NCBI RefSeq assembly: GCF_013032455.1
Contig: NZ_WQCF01000002.1
Location: 124,001-188,000, forward strand
Origin: Ruegeria atlantica
GTDB lineage: Bacteria; Pseudomonadota; Alphaproteobacteria; Rhodobacterales; Rhodobacteraceae
DNA length: 64,000 bases
Direction of reading: 5' to 3'
The translations under genes were made by a program, and so were the position numbers. The notes beneath the pieces were generated by a model. That model ran no database searches. It worked only from the letters and a program-made list of their open reading frames with translations, and was not told where the DNA came from. Within the stretch, counting starts at the first letter, position 1; each line of letters opens with the position of its first letter. Below, in pieces: positions 9,644 to 18,600 of this stretch.

Positions 9644-10774
9644 ATGCCGGTTGATGAAGAATCCGGGACGTTGATTTCGTTTGACGAGTCTGGCTTCACA
9701 GGCCCCGATCTACTTAACGAAGATCAGCCTTACTTTGTCTACGCTTCACACGATCTCTCGCCACCGGAAGCAAGTGAGTTCTTAGAGTCGTTAAAAACAG
9801 ATTTCCGCCTTCAGGGCGGTGAACTAAAAGCCACTCGCCTCAAGAGACGCCGCGACTGGGACGAGCTATCAGATCGGATTTGCGAGATTACAGATCGAAG
9901 ATCGAGAGTAATTTTTTTCGAAAAGCGCGCGGCGTTGGCTGGAAAGTTCTTTGAGTACTTCTTCGAACCTGTATTGTCCGAGAACAACCTTGCTTTCTAT
10001 CGTATCGATTTTCACCGCTACATGATGAATGCAATCCTCTTCCTGATGCGAGACAGTGGCACAGACTATTCTGGGCTAAGCACCCAAATGCAGGCATTTA
10101 TGCGCTCATTTAGGCCGGCTGACGCACCAGATTTGTTCGGCGCAAACGGCCAACATCATATCGTGATGGAAAGGATTCAGAGTTTTTGCGTGGGATATGC
10201 GGATCGAATTGCTGCTGAAACGGAACATCTACGCCCGGGGAATGATGAAACGGGGAAATGGGCGCTGGACCTAACTTCGACGTCTCTATTCAGTTTGCTG
10301 TTTCAGTGGTGGGGGCATCGCCATCCAAGACTTCAGGTCCTGTGCGACGACTCAAAACCGCTTACTCAGATGGCGGACCATTTCAATGCTTGGGTCGGTC
10401 AAGATCAATCGGTTCCGGTAACTAATGGTCGAACGTCTATCGAACTCCGGGGGAACCTCGTTGCTCCAATCGAGTTTGGATCTTCAGAAGAACATCCGAC
10501 TATCCAGTTGGCAGACCTACTAGCTGGCATGACTGTAGATTTCTGCAATCGAAAGGGAGGTGCACCAAGTGGCATCCAGAAATGGGTTCTGAGAAACTGC
10601 ATGTGGTCTCATTCGGTCGAGTTCGATCCCGAATTGGTACGAAAGGGAAATCCCACCGTTAGAGTGGGTAGGGAGCTATTAAAGGAGTTGGCTCTTAAAG
10701 CCGAAAGAGGAGATGATCCGCTGGATCAGATCGGATCGTTCATCGAGAGAACCCGCGCAAGGTTCGAAGCTTAG
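9644..10774 (+). CDS. DUF3800 family protein (RNase H-like fold predicted)
   Basis: 376 residues from ATG 9644. Diagnostic DUF3800 features: an N-terminal acidic strand ISFDESGF (Asp14, Glu15), a central LQVLCDDSKP with acidic residues, and the C-terminal QLADLLAGMTVDFC. These three acidic positions resemble a metal-binding set of RNase H-like nucleases, and DUF3800 proteins recur in defence islands and mobile elements. No partner gene overlaps it; the methyltransferase starts 274 bp downstream. Assignment to the family is good; enzymatic activity is not established here. Confidence 0.8.
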   Translation: MPVDEESGTLISFDESGFTGPDLLNEDQPYFVYASHDLSPPEASEFLESLKTDFRLQGGELKATRLKRRRDWDELSDRICEITDRRSRVIFFEKRAALAGKFFEYFFEPVLSENNLAFYRIDFHRYMMNAILFLMRDSGTDYSGLSTQMQAFMRSFRPADAPDLFGANGQHHIVMERIQSFCVGYADRIAAETEHLRPGNDETGKWALDLTSTSLFSLLFQWWGHRHPRLQVLCDDSKPLTQMADHFNAWVGQDQSVPVTNGRTSIELRGNLVAPIEFGSSEEHPTIQLADLLAGMTVDFCNRKGGAPSGIQKWVLRNCMWSHSVEFDPELVRKGNPTVRVGRELLKELALKAERGDDPLDQIGSFIERTRARFEA

Positions 10775-11048
10775 TTGTGCACGCCCAAATGGGGCAGCGC
10801 ATTGAACCTAAGTCCACTTGGTGGAAGCGCGAACGGTTTTATTTGACAGTTTTGCATCAAACGTCTGGCTCGAAATCGAAGAAAATCGGCTGTGTTGACC
10901 GCAAACAGCAAACCGGAGCATTTCTGTGATGGCGGTATCCCGCCCCCAATCTATTGACCGGTTCTCAAAAATTTACATGCCCCGCGTTTCTGACCTGGCA
11001 GAACAGCTCATTACATGATCTACTGCGCAAAAAGACTGCACCCGATAC

Positions 11049-12710
11049 ATGCACATACCATTTATTGACATCTTTGCTGGCCCTGGCGGCTTAGGAGAAG
11101 GGTTTTCGCGATTTGGATCCTTCCGTGGCAGGGACGTTCACTTTCAATCGCGTTTATCAATCGAGAAAGACGCAGTCGCCTCGAAAACGTTATCTCTTCG
11201 TGCATTTGTGCATCAATTTGAGGGCTCTGATCTCCCCGAAGAATACTACAGGGTCATTCGTGGTCAGGCCGAATTGTATGAGCTGCGTAAGTATGACCAG
11301 TGGGAAGCGGCGCAAGGCCGCGTATGGAATGCAGAACTCGGCAGGGTAGCGGAAGCTTCTCTTCATCTGCGTATCAGAGAGGCTCTGAGTGGCGCCAAGC
11401 AATGGGTATTGCTTGGCGGTCCTCCTTGCCAAGCCTATTCCCTTGTAGGTCGGTCCCGTATGACTGGATTGGGTGCAGTCCTTTCTCACGACGACCTAGA
11501 CGAAGATAGTATCAAGCGGATCGAAACTGATCGTCTGAATAAGTTCTATAACGATCACAGGCATAGGCTGTATCGAGAATACCTCAGAATAGTTGCAGTC
11601 CACCAGCCATCTGTTTTCGTGATGGAGAATGTGAAGGGGTTGTTATCTTCTCGGATACCAGACCCAGAGCGCGCTGACGAATTCATTCCCGTGTTCAAAC
11701 AGATGAGAGAAGACCTTTCGAACCCGTGGACTGCGCTCGAAAACGACGAGCTTTTTGACGAGTTGGATGGGTTTCGTCAGGGAAAGAGGTACCGATACAA
11801 GCTTTTTTCCTTTGTTCTTCCTCGTGAAGACGACGTTGAACTTCGTGATAGAGATTTTCTAATACGGTGCGAAAACTTTGGTATCCCGCAAGCCCGCCAC
11901 CGTGTGATTATCCTAGGCCTCAGAGAGGACATTGAGGGCACACCTGCGAGTCTAACCCCACTCAACTCTGTTGACCTTCGGAGTGTTTTGGGCGGATTGC
12001 CTCGTTTGCGAAGTGGTGTCTCTCGAGTTTCTGACAACGCTCAAAATTGGCTGGGTGCATTAAGATTTGAGCTGGATCAATGCGACAGGGACACACTAAA
12101 CGCGCTGGGCATCCTCGAGAAGTATGAAAGCATCTCGCAGCGAACCAAAACGGACTTAGAACGTGGTGATGCCTTTTTGCCCCATGTGACGAAAGCAAAA
12201 GCCAGTTCAGAGCTAACGCGATGGCTGGCAGACGAACGACTGGAGGGCATTATTCAGCATGAAACTCGAACTCACATGGCCTCCGATCTGAGACGCTATC
12301 TTTTTGCGGCGTTGGCAACTGAGAAACTCGGTAGTACACCGAAACTGCAACATTGGCCCGAAGGATTTCTCCCTTCCCACCGCAATATAAGGGACGCCAA
12401 AACAAACAAAGTCAAAGTAAGGGGGTTCGGTGATCGGTTTCGCGTGCAAGCGATGCAGCTACCATCAACGACGATAACGTCCCATATTTCCAAGGACGGG
12501 CACTACTATATCCATCCTGACCCTGAGCAATGTCGAAGCCTTACTGTTCGGGAAGCAGCGCGCCTTCAAACGTTTCCAGATAACTACTATTTTGTTGGCA
12601 ACCGCACACAACAGTATCAGCAAGTCGGCAATGCAGTGCCACCATTTCTAGCCCTGCAACTTGCCAGCATAGTTTCTGAGCTATTTGATCCAGAGAATGC
12701 AGATGGTTGA
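11049..12710 (+). CDS. dcm: DNA cytosine-5 methyltransferase (Dcm-like)
   Basis: 553 residues, longer than the typical ~400 because of inserts around residues 80-130 and in the middle. All main C5-methyltransferase motifs are visible: motif I FIDIFAGPGGLGEGFS, motif IV GGPPCQAYS with nucleophile Cys127, motif VI FVMENVKG, motif VIII QARHRVIILG, motif IX REAARLQTFPD and motif X QQVGNAVPP. The enzyme would methylate cytosine in a specific sequence, shielding host DNA. The target site cannot be predicted. Its 3' end overlaps the vsr-like gene, and it heads the restriction-like cluster. Confidence 0.95.
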   Translation: MHIPFIDIFAGPGGLGEGFSRFGSFRGRDVHFQSRLSIEKDAVASKTLSLRAFVHQFEGSDLPEEYYRVIRGQAELYELRKYDQWEAAQGRVWNAELGRVAEASLHLRIREALSGAKQWVLLGGPPCQAYSLVGRSRMTGLGAVLSHDDLDEDSIKRIETDRLNKFYNDHRHRLYREYLRIVAVHQPSVFVMENVKGLLSSRIPDPERADEFIPVFKQMREDLSNPWTALENDELFDELDGFRQGKRYRYKLFSFVLPREDDVELRDRDFLIRCENFGIPQARHRVIILGLREDIEGTPASLTPLNSVDLRSVLGGLPRLRSGVSRVSDNAQNWLGALRFELDQCDRDTLNALGILEKYESISQRTKTDLERGDAFLPHVTKAKASSELTRWLADERLEGIIQHETRTHMASDLRRYLFAALATEKLGSTPKLQHWPEGFLPSHRNIRDAKTNKVKVRGFGDRFRVQAMQLPSTTITSHISKDGHYYIHPDPEQCRSLTVREAARLQTFPDNYYFVGNRTQQYQQVGNAVPPFLALQLASIVSELFDPENADG

Positions 12711-13122
12711 TGTGCATTCACGTAAGCAGCGTGCGTTCAATATGTCCCGAATAAGGGGGCAAGACACCAAACCGGAAACGGCTCTACGCTCTCGGTTGCA
12801 CAAAGAGGGGTTTCGCTTCCGCAAGAATGTGAAGGGCTTACCGGGAACGCCCGACATCGTTCTACCCAAATACAAGACTGTCATATTTGTGCATGGGTGT
12901 TTCTGGCATCGGCATCGAGATTGCCGCTTCGCTACGACACCAAAAACTAATACAGAGTTTTGGGAACTGAAGTTTCGCGACACTATCGCGCGGGACAAAA
13001 AACAGGTTCAACTCCTAGAGAGCCTGGGTTGGAAAACCATAACGATATGGGAATGCAGTATTAATGATGATCTTGACCGAACGATCGATCGGATAAAAAT
13101 TCAACTAAAATGTGATCACTAA
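12703..13122 (+). CDS. vsr: Very short patch repair (Vsr) endonuclease
   Basis: 139 residues from ATG 12703 (ATG 12697 and TTG 12685 are in-frame alternatives), starting inside the end of dcm. Classic Vsr blocks: FNMSRIRGQDTKPE, GTPDIVLPKYKTVIFVHGCFWHRH and KKQVQLLESLGWKTITIWEC. Vsr nicks DNA at T:G mismatches produced by deamination of 5-methylcytosine, and its gene usually accompanies a C5-methyltransferase as here. In systems with MutL-like GHKL ATPases, Vsr-fold proteins have also been proposed to act as the restriction nuclease, so its role here could be repair or cleavage. Confidence 0.93.
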   Translation: MVDVHSRKQRAFNMSRIRGQDTKPETALRSRLHKEGFRFRKNVKGLPGTPDIVLPKYKTVIFVHGCFWHRHRDCRFATTPKTNTEFWELKFRDTIARDKKQVQLLESLGWKTITIWECSINDDLDRTIDRIKIQLKCDH

Positions 13123-13241
13123 TTTGCCGCCGACCCCGAAAAACACTTCGACCACTACCTACTATTCAAGAACAAGTGTCAATTTTTCTTATGCACTATA
13201 CTTCGAATTGGTTTTGACGAAACGGCAAGGGATGAAGGTCT

Positions 13242-15482
13242 TTGGGCAAAAATTTGGAAGTTGCGGAGGCAAACTTGGAAGAAACTGAAAAGAACGTTCT
13301 ACGCTTTCACCCCAAGGCAAGGATTATCCGGACAATTGGTGATCAACTCATCAGCGGACCGGAAGCTGCGGTCATTGAGTTGGTGAAAAACGCATATGAT
13401 GCGGATGCCACCTATGTTGCGATCAAGTTTGCTCCACCGCTGGAGAAGGGTGATGGTAGGATCTCGATTTCAGATGATGGTCACGGTATGGCGCTTTCTG
13501 ACATTCAGACAAAGTGGATGGAACCGGCAACATCGTCCAAACTTAAGTCTAGGCATTCACCTAAGAAGAAAAGAATAATGATGGGGTCGAAGGGTATCGG
13601 CAGATTTGCCGCGGCGAAGCTTGGCCAAACGATGTCGCTTGTTTCAACTACGTCATTGAACGATCAAGGCGTTTCGATACTGATTCCTGAGCTAGATTGG
13701 AACATATTTAATGACGATGTATACCTGTCTGATATTGAGATCGACTATCTAGAGCAATCGACCGATGGTCCTACTGGAACAACCATAGAAATTAACCGGT
13801 TGCACGAGGATTGGACCAAAGAAAGGCTAGCCAAACTCCACCAAGAACTACGGCGTTTATTGTCTCCCTTTTTGGTCCGAAGTGAAGACCAAGAAGACTT
13901 TAAAGTATACATGGACTTGTCCGAGTGTACGCCTAAAACATGTGGCTTCGACGGTAACGAAATCCTTGGCGATGCCGAACCCGGAAGCGAGGGTGTTGTA
14001 TATACTGGGCCCGGAAAGAGAATTCACCCCTTTGCGCTACTGACGGCTTGCGACTATCAGCTGACCGGCACACTGGAAGCCGACGGGTCATTCAAAGGTG
14101 AGTTTATTAATCATCGTGCTGGACAGGGGGCACAAGAAATTGTGCTGCCTGGAACCGGAATTGCGCAGAAAAGTTCTCCAGGACAGGTAGGGGTTCAGCT
14201 TTATGTGTTTGATCGTGAGTCAGACGCCGTAAAAAGTAACATGAGAAACGCAGGCCTTGGGGACATGTCAGCCAACGAAGCCAAACAGGTTCTGAACCGC
14301 ATTTCCGGGGTCAGCATCTATAGACAAGGTTTCAGAATCAGACCTTACGGTGACGAAGCGAACGACTGGCTCGCACTGGATACGCGGCGCGTTCAAAACC
14401 CATCTCTGCGAATTGGGCACAACCAAATTGCAGGCTATCTCAAGGTTGGCAGCGAAGAAGAATCTAATCTCTTTGAGCGCAGTAGCCGCGAAGGGTTTGA
14501 AGACAACGAAGCCTTCATGAATTTGACAAATTCCGTCAAGAGACTTCTTGCAGCGGAGTTGGAGCCGCGCCGCTTCGACTTTCGAGATAAAGCGGGGATT
14601 GCTCGATCGCGCAACGGCACATTTGATGAGCTGAAAGAGCTTTCCGAACTTAAACGCGTGCGAAAATTTTTAAAGTTACTTGACCCCAACGAACAAGAAA
14701 AAGCCGAGCGTATCATAGATGCTGAAAGTGAGAGACTTTCCGCGCGCATCGAAGGAATGCGTGAGCGGCAGCGAGTGCTTGAAGCAAAATCCTCGTTAGG
14801 GGCTATTCTTGCTGAGGTATTGCATGAAGGGCGCCCCGAAGCAGCTTACGTTCAAAACACTTCGGAGAAACTACAACTGCGATTGAAAGCGCTGTTGTCT
14901 GCTTCTGGTACCGCCAAAGATGATGCCCATAGGTTTTATCAGAAAAAAATTCCAAACTTGAAGGCTTCTGGTGACAAGCTCGCTATGCTTTTTAACCGAT
15001 TGAGCCCTCTAGCTGGGGGACGGCGGCAACAACCTTCGCATTTCTATCCGATGGAAGTCATTCGTGATGCAGTTGAGCTTTTTGATGGACATCACATTGA
15101 AACATCGTTTGAAACTGAAGCTCCTGGTCTAAAATTGTTCGGCCATCCAGAAGACTTGACAACCGCAATTGTGAATCTCACTGGAAATTCTATTCACTGG
15201 CTGGAAGACAAGAAGATCGCGGATCCCAAAATTAGCGTGATTGTGACGCGTACAGAAGAGGGTGGGCATATATTTTTCGAAGACAATGGCCACGGTGTCC
15301 CGCAGGAATTTGCAGAGCGAATATTTGAGGTTCGTTTCACATTAAAAGACGGTGGCACCGGACTTGGTTTGAACATAGCACGCGAGGCTTTGGCACGATC
15401 AGGTGCAAGCCTAAAATTCCATTCGGAACATCGTTCCGGCACGCTCTTTGAGATTGTCTTTCCAGCGGAGATCGAAAATTGA
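13242..15482 (+). CDS. Protein with two GHKL ATPase modules: MORC/MutL-like N terminus, histidine-kinase-like C terminus
   Basis: 746 residues from a TTG at 13242 preceded by a purine-rich AAGG. The N-terminal GHKL module shows ELVKNAYDADA (N box), DDGHGM (G1) and GSKGIGRFAAAKLG (G2), of the Hsp90/MutL/MORC class. A middle helical region contains LHEGRPEAAY with His528 where a histidine-kinase dimerisation helix would carry its phospho-acceptor. The C terminus is a second GHKL module of histidine-kinase type: NLTGNSIHW with Asn645/Asn649, EDNGHGV with Asp681, and GGTGLGLNIA. The next gene encodes a receiver domain and overlaps by four bases, supporting phosphotransfer between them. Confidence 0.88.
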   Translation: MGKNLEVAEANLEETEKNVLRFHPKARIIRTIGDQLISGPEAAVIELVKNAYDADATYVAIKFAPPLEKGDGRISISDDGHGMALSDIQTKWMEPATSSKLKSRHSPKKKRIMMGSKGIGRFAAAKLGQTMSLVSTTSLNDQGVSILIPELDWNIFNDDVYLSDIEIDYLEQSTDGPTGTTIEINRLHEDWTKERLAKLHQELRRLLSPFLVRSEDQEDFKVYMDLSECTPKTCGFDGNEILGDAEPGSEGVVYTGPGKRIHPFALLTACDYQLTGTLEADGSFKGEFINHRAGQGAQEIVLPGTGIAQKSSPGQVGVQLYVFDRESDAVKSNMRNAGLGDMSANEAKQVLNRISGVSIYRQGFRIRPYGDEANDWLALDTRRVQNPSLRIGHNQIAGYLKVGSEEESNLFERSSREGFEDNEAFMNLTNSVKRLLAAELEPRRFDFRDKAGIARSRNGTFDELKELSELKRVRKFLKLLDPNEQEKAERIIDAESERLSARIEGMRERQRVLEAKSSLGAILAEVLHEGRPEAAYVQNTSEKLQLRLKALLSASGTAKDDAHRFYQKKIPNLKASGDKLAMLFNRLSPLAGGRRQQPSHFYPMEVIRDAVELFDGHHIETSFETEAPGLKLFGHPEDLTTAIVNLTGNSIHWLEDKKIADPKISVIVTRTEEGGHIFFEDNGHGVPQEFAERIFEVRFTLKDGGTGLGLNIAREALARSGASLKFHSEHRSGTLFEIVFPAEIEN

Positions 15483-16573
15483 ATAAAAAGACATTGCTTG
15501 CAGTTGAAGACGAAGCACGCATGGTTGAATTACTTGAAGATGCGGTTGCTGATTGGAATGAAGCAAACCACGATCAGAACATAGTTCTCGAGCCTTTAAT
15601 CGCTAATGACCTAGCATCTGCTTACAACATTATTCGGCAGCGAAAGATAGACTGTGCACTTGTCGATCTTCGATTGCCAGAAGATCCAGATACACCCGGC
15701 ACCTCTGCCGACCGCGGAAACCAATTAACAAGTGATCTGCTGTTTAAATGCGGGATACCAGTAGCTATCGTTTCCGGTTATTCAGCGGAAGTGGAGCCAG
15801 AACTCCGTCAAACCGGTATCATTCGGACGTTCACAAAAGCACAACATGCCTACGACGAAGCCATTTCTTGGATAACAAACCATTGGGACCTCATGGATAC
15901 TCTGAAGGCTGTCCGTGAGAAGCTGGAACAATCTACAAGCGAAGTGTTTGCTAGGCGGATATGGCCGAACTGGGAGACAATGAAGGATGCGTTCCAAGGT
16001 GAAACAGACGCTTTGGTTACTGCGGTCTCTCGGCAATATGCCAGCCACACAGCGGAGTTCTTAGGCGCCGATGACGATTCAACTTGGCATCCTTATGAAA
16101 GCTATATTGTTCCCTCATATTTGTCGAAACGCGCCCACACAGGAGACATCTTTGACTTCGAGGACGGCCGATGGATTATTTTAACGCCACAATGCGATAT
16201 GGCTAACGGTAAGGCGACGAATGTCCTCTTGGCCTCATGCAAAGTCGGGGTTGACAATTGGGGTGAAAAAAAAGCCCGCGTGCGTGATGCCCAAAACCAT
16301 GCGCAAAAAGAAAAGCATTCAAAATATTTTCGTGATTTAGTGAATCAGAACATCCCTCAGTCACGCCACTTTCTTCCACCTATTCCTGGCGAAAACGAAG
16401 CTTGCTTAGTGGACTTTCAAAAGCTCAAAACAACCTCATACGAAGAACTCAGCAATCTGCTTGCTAATCGCAAGGCTTCGCTCGCCCCTGCCTTTCTAAG
16501 CAACTTGGTACAGAGATTTGGTGCATTTATGAGTAGAACAGGCCAACCAAATATAGACGTTGATCACTTTTGA
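15479..16573 (+). CDS. Receiver-domain protein with unrecognised C-terminal domain
   Basis: 364 residues from a TTG at 15479 that overlaps the kinase stop (TTGA). Residues 4-130 form a response-regulator receiver: LLAVEDEARM (acidic pair), CALVDLRLP with Asp63 as phospho-acceptor, VAIVSGYS and FTKAQ with the conserved Lys. There is no DNA-binding domain of a known class. The C-terminal 200 residues contain WIILTPQCDMANGKATNVLLASC and FLPPIPG...CLVDFQKLKT, an unfamiliar domain with a conserved-looking Cys. The protein is the likely phosphorylation target of the dual-GHKL kinase; output may be a nuclease switch and not transcription. Confidence 0.82.
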   Translation: MNKKTLLAVEDEARMVELLEDAVADWNEANHDQNIVLEPLIANDLASAYNIIRQRKIDCALVDLRLPEDPDTPGTSADRGNQLTSDLLFKCGIPVAIVSGYSAEVEPELRQTGIIRTFTKAQHAYDEAISWITNHWDLMDTLKAVREKLEQSTSEVFARRIWPNWETMKDAFQGETDALVTAVSRQYASHTAEFLGADDDSTWHPYESYIVPSYLSKRAHTGDIFDFEDGRWIILTPQCDMANGKATNVLLASCKVGVDNWGEKKARVRDAQNHAQKEKHSKYFRDLVNQNIPQSRHFLPPIPGENEACLVDFQKLKTTSYEELSNLLANRKASLAPAFLSNLVQRFGAFMSRTGQPNIDVDHF

Positions 16574-16723
16574 ACGTTACCGGTGTGTCGGAGTGTTTTT
16601 CGAACAAGTTTTTGGAGAGGGATTACCCATTTGATCGCAAGAGTAAAATAGGCCGCAAACATTCGGCGACACCGCTAGATTTAGAAGTTTTATACATGCA
16701 GATCCAGCTGAAACTACAAAGCA

Positions 16724-18439
16724 ATGAACTCAAGCAACGTAGCTGAAACATTAGAAAGGCTTGCCCTTCAAGAGTATTCTTCAGTAGAGCATGAGCTTTC
16801 CCGTACTTCCAACATTTCCGCCACCTCTATCCTGATTGGGGCATGCCAAGCACTCGACTACTGGTTGTTGGTCGACAACTTTCTTGAGGACGCCAAGTCT
16901 TCGCTTTCTGTGCCTGATATGAGCCTTGTATCCCGAGGTTGGAATCCGCTGCTAAAACTCTTGCAAGGACGAGTGGGCAAGCAAACTGGTGTCCCAGTAT
17001 CATCAGTGGGCTCGAAACAATTCCAGGCCAGCACAACGCTTCTCCACCAACTTGGGCGCAGCGTAATCCTAAAGAAAACAGCTGAGCTCGTTAGGCACGG
17101 CAACTTTTCTGCTGAGCATTCTGGCCAAGAGATACGCGTTAGAATGTTGCTCTCCACAGAAAACGATCTGTTTTCAGATAGGATTGATGACTTTAAATGG
17201 CGCGATCTAGAACAACGAAAGAAGAAGCTAGAGATTGAGAGAAAGCTCCTCACTGTATGGCAACAAGAGGACATTCAGGAGGAGATGTCACAAGTAGTTC
17301 ATCCATTTAAAATGCCTCATGGTACTATCGTAGGGTACGCCACGACACCAGAGATCGATGAGCATTTCGCAAGTTTGGTATTACCCCAAGTTTCAGAATG
17401 GCAACGTCAAAGTGGCCTCTTTCCCCAGGCTCGTATCCGAGGGCTAAAGGGGGCAGATATCGCCTCTATTCTTGGTCTATGCATGAGCTCTCGTCTGAGC
17501 CACAGTCAACTTGTAGCGGTTGGGAAAAAGAAATTTGATGAAGTCAACTACTGGCTAGCTAATACTGTATGGAAGCCAAAGTCAGAGATTGTATCTTCAT
17601 TGGCCAACTTCGCAAATCTTGATCCATTTATTGTTTCAACAATTGTTGATCGGTCGACATATGGTGTTGCTCCAAACGTCGATCTGTCATCCGATGTAAC
17701 ACCAGTCTGTCCCCCGTTCATTAAGATCTCCAAAGAATACCTTTTGGAACCCATGTCATTTTTATTTTCTAATCCACTTGATACCTTCAAGAAGTTGAAC
17801 AACGACGCTCCTACAAAGAATTCAGTTCGCATTCATCGAGAAGCCCAGATGGCTGAAGAAATTCACAACCTGTTTGAAGGGAACAGATATCGTCGGTTAC
17901 AAAGTCGTGCCCGCTTGAAACGAAACGGAAAGACTATAACGGATATTGATGCAGCTGTTTTAGATGTTATGACGGGTGAAATTGGCCTCTTTCAACTAAA
18001 GTGGCAAGAATTTAACGGAGCCAATAATAGGCAGCAAATTAGTAGGTCCCGAAACTTCGTGGATCAGGTTGATACTTGGTCAAGTAAGGTTCAGGAATGG
18101 ATAGTATTAGAGGGAACCGAGCGTCTACTGAAGAGTCTACAGTTTCCGGTTGTTAATACGACCCCCAACAATGTCTACTTGTTTGCCATCGGTCAACAGG
18201 CGGCGCGCTTTTCGTCATTTGGCTTCCCTCAAAGAAATTCAAATACTGCACCGGCCACAATGAATCAATTTGTCCGATTGCGCTTGGAAATGGGGCACGT
18301 ACAGAACACAGTAGCAGAATTATTCAAGCGCATCCGAAGTGAAACCCGTTCATCACCTATCCTGACACCTATCCCCTACAATATGACTTCTGGTGAGTAC
18401 TCCATTCATTTTGAAGACATGTGGAACTCCTTCGAATAG
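16724..18439 (+). CDS. Putative PD-(D/E)XK-type nuclease, 571 residues
   Basis: Not a family I can name. Near residues 405-427 it contains TDIDAAVLD followed by GEIGLFQLKWQ, that is Asp407/Asp409 and Gln424-x-Lys426 on adjacent strands. This matches the PD-(D/E)XK restriction-nuclease core, where the last acidic residue is often Gln. A basic helix (RLQSRARLKRNGK) precedes it. The N-terminal 350 residues are mostly helical without membrane segments. It is the last gene of the restriction-like cluster, 150 bp after the receiver gene, and could be the effector that cleaves unmodified DNA. Function inferred from motif and neighbours. Confidence 0.7.
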   Translation: MNSSNVAETLERLALQEYSSVEHELSRTSNISATSILIGACQALDYWLLVDNFLEDAKSSLSVPDMSLVSRGWNPLLKLLQGRVGKQTGVPVSSVGSKQFQASTTLLHQLGRSVILKKTAELVRHGNFSAEHSGQEIRVRMLLSTENDLFSDRIDDFKWRDLEQRKKKLEIERKLLTVWQQEDIQEEMSQVVHPFKMPHGTIVGYATTPEIDEHFASLVLPQVSEWQRQSGLFPQARIRGLKGADIASILGLCMSSRLSHSQLVAVGKKKFDEVNYWLANTVWKPKSEIVSSLANFANLDPFIVSTIVDRSTYGVAPNVDLSSDVTPVCPPFIKISKEYLLEPMSFLFSNPLDTFKKLNNDAPTKNSVRIHREAQMAEEIHNLFEGNRYRRLQSRARLKRNGKTITDIDAAVLDVMTGEIGLFQLKWQEFNGANNRQQISRSRNFVDQVDTWSSKVQEWIVLEGTERLLKSLQFPVVNTTPNNVYLFAIGQQAARFSSFGFPQRNSNTAPATMNQFVRLRLEMGHVQNTVAELFKRIRSETRSSPILTPIPYNMTSGEYSIHFEDMWNSFE

Positions 18440-18600
18440 TGTCAATCTGATTTGACGTCATAGATAAAATTTGACCCGCTTTCGTAGCAGTCGCTTTCAT
18501 TGTTACTGAGCGCACTGCACCAGATTTCATAACTCGATGAAAAGTCGAGCTTTTTATCTGAGTATGCTTATAATGACATGTGGCCATAAGGAGGGTCACA

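Noticed and set aside
11049-18439. Detocs-type defence system
   Set aside because: Detocs combines a sensor kinase, a receiver and a nucleoside phosphorylase-type effector. No phosphorylase is present here; a methyltransferase, Vsr and nuclease-like protein are.
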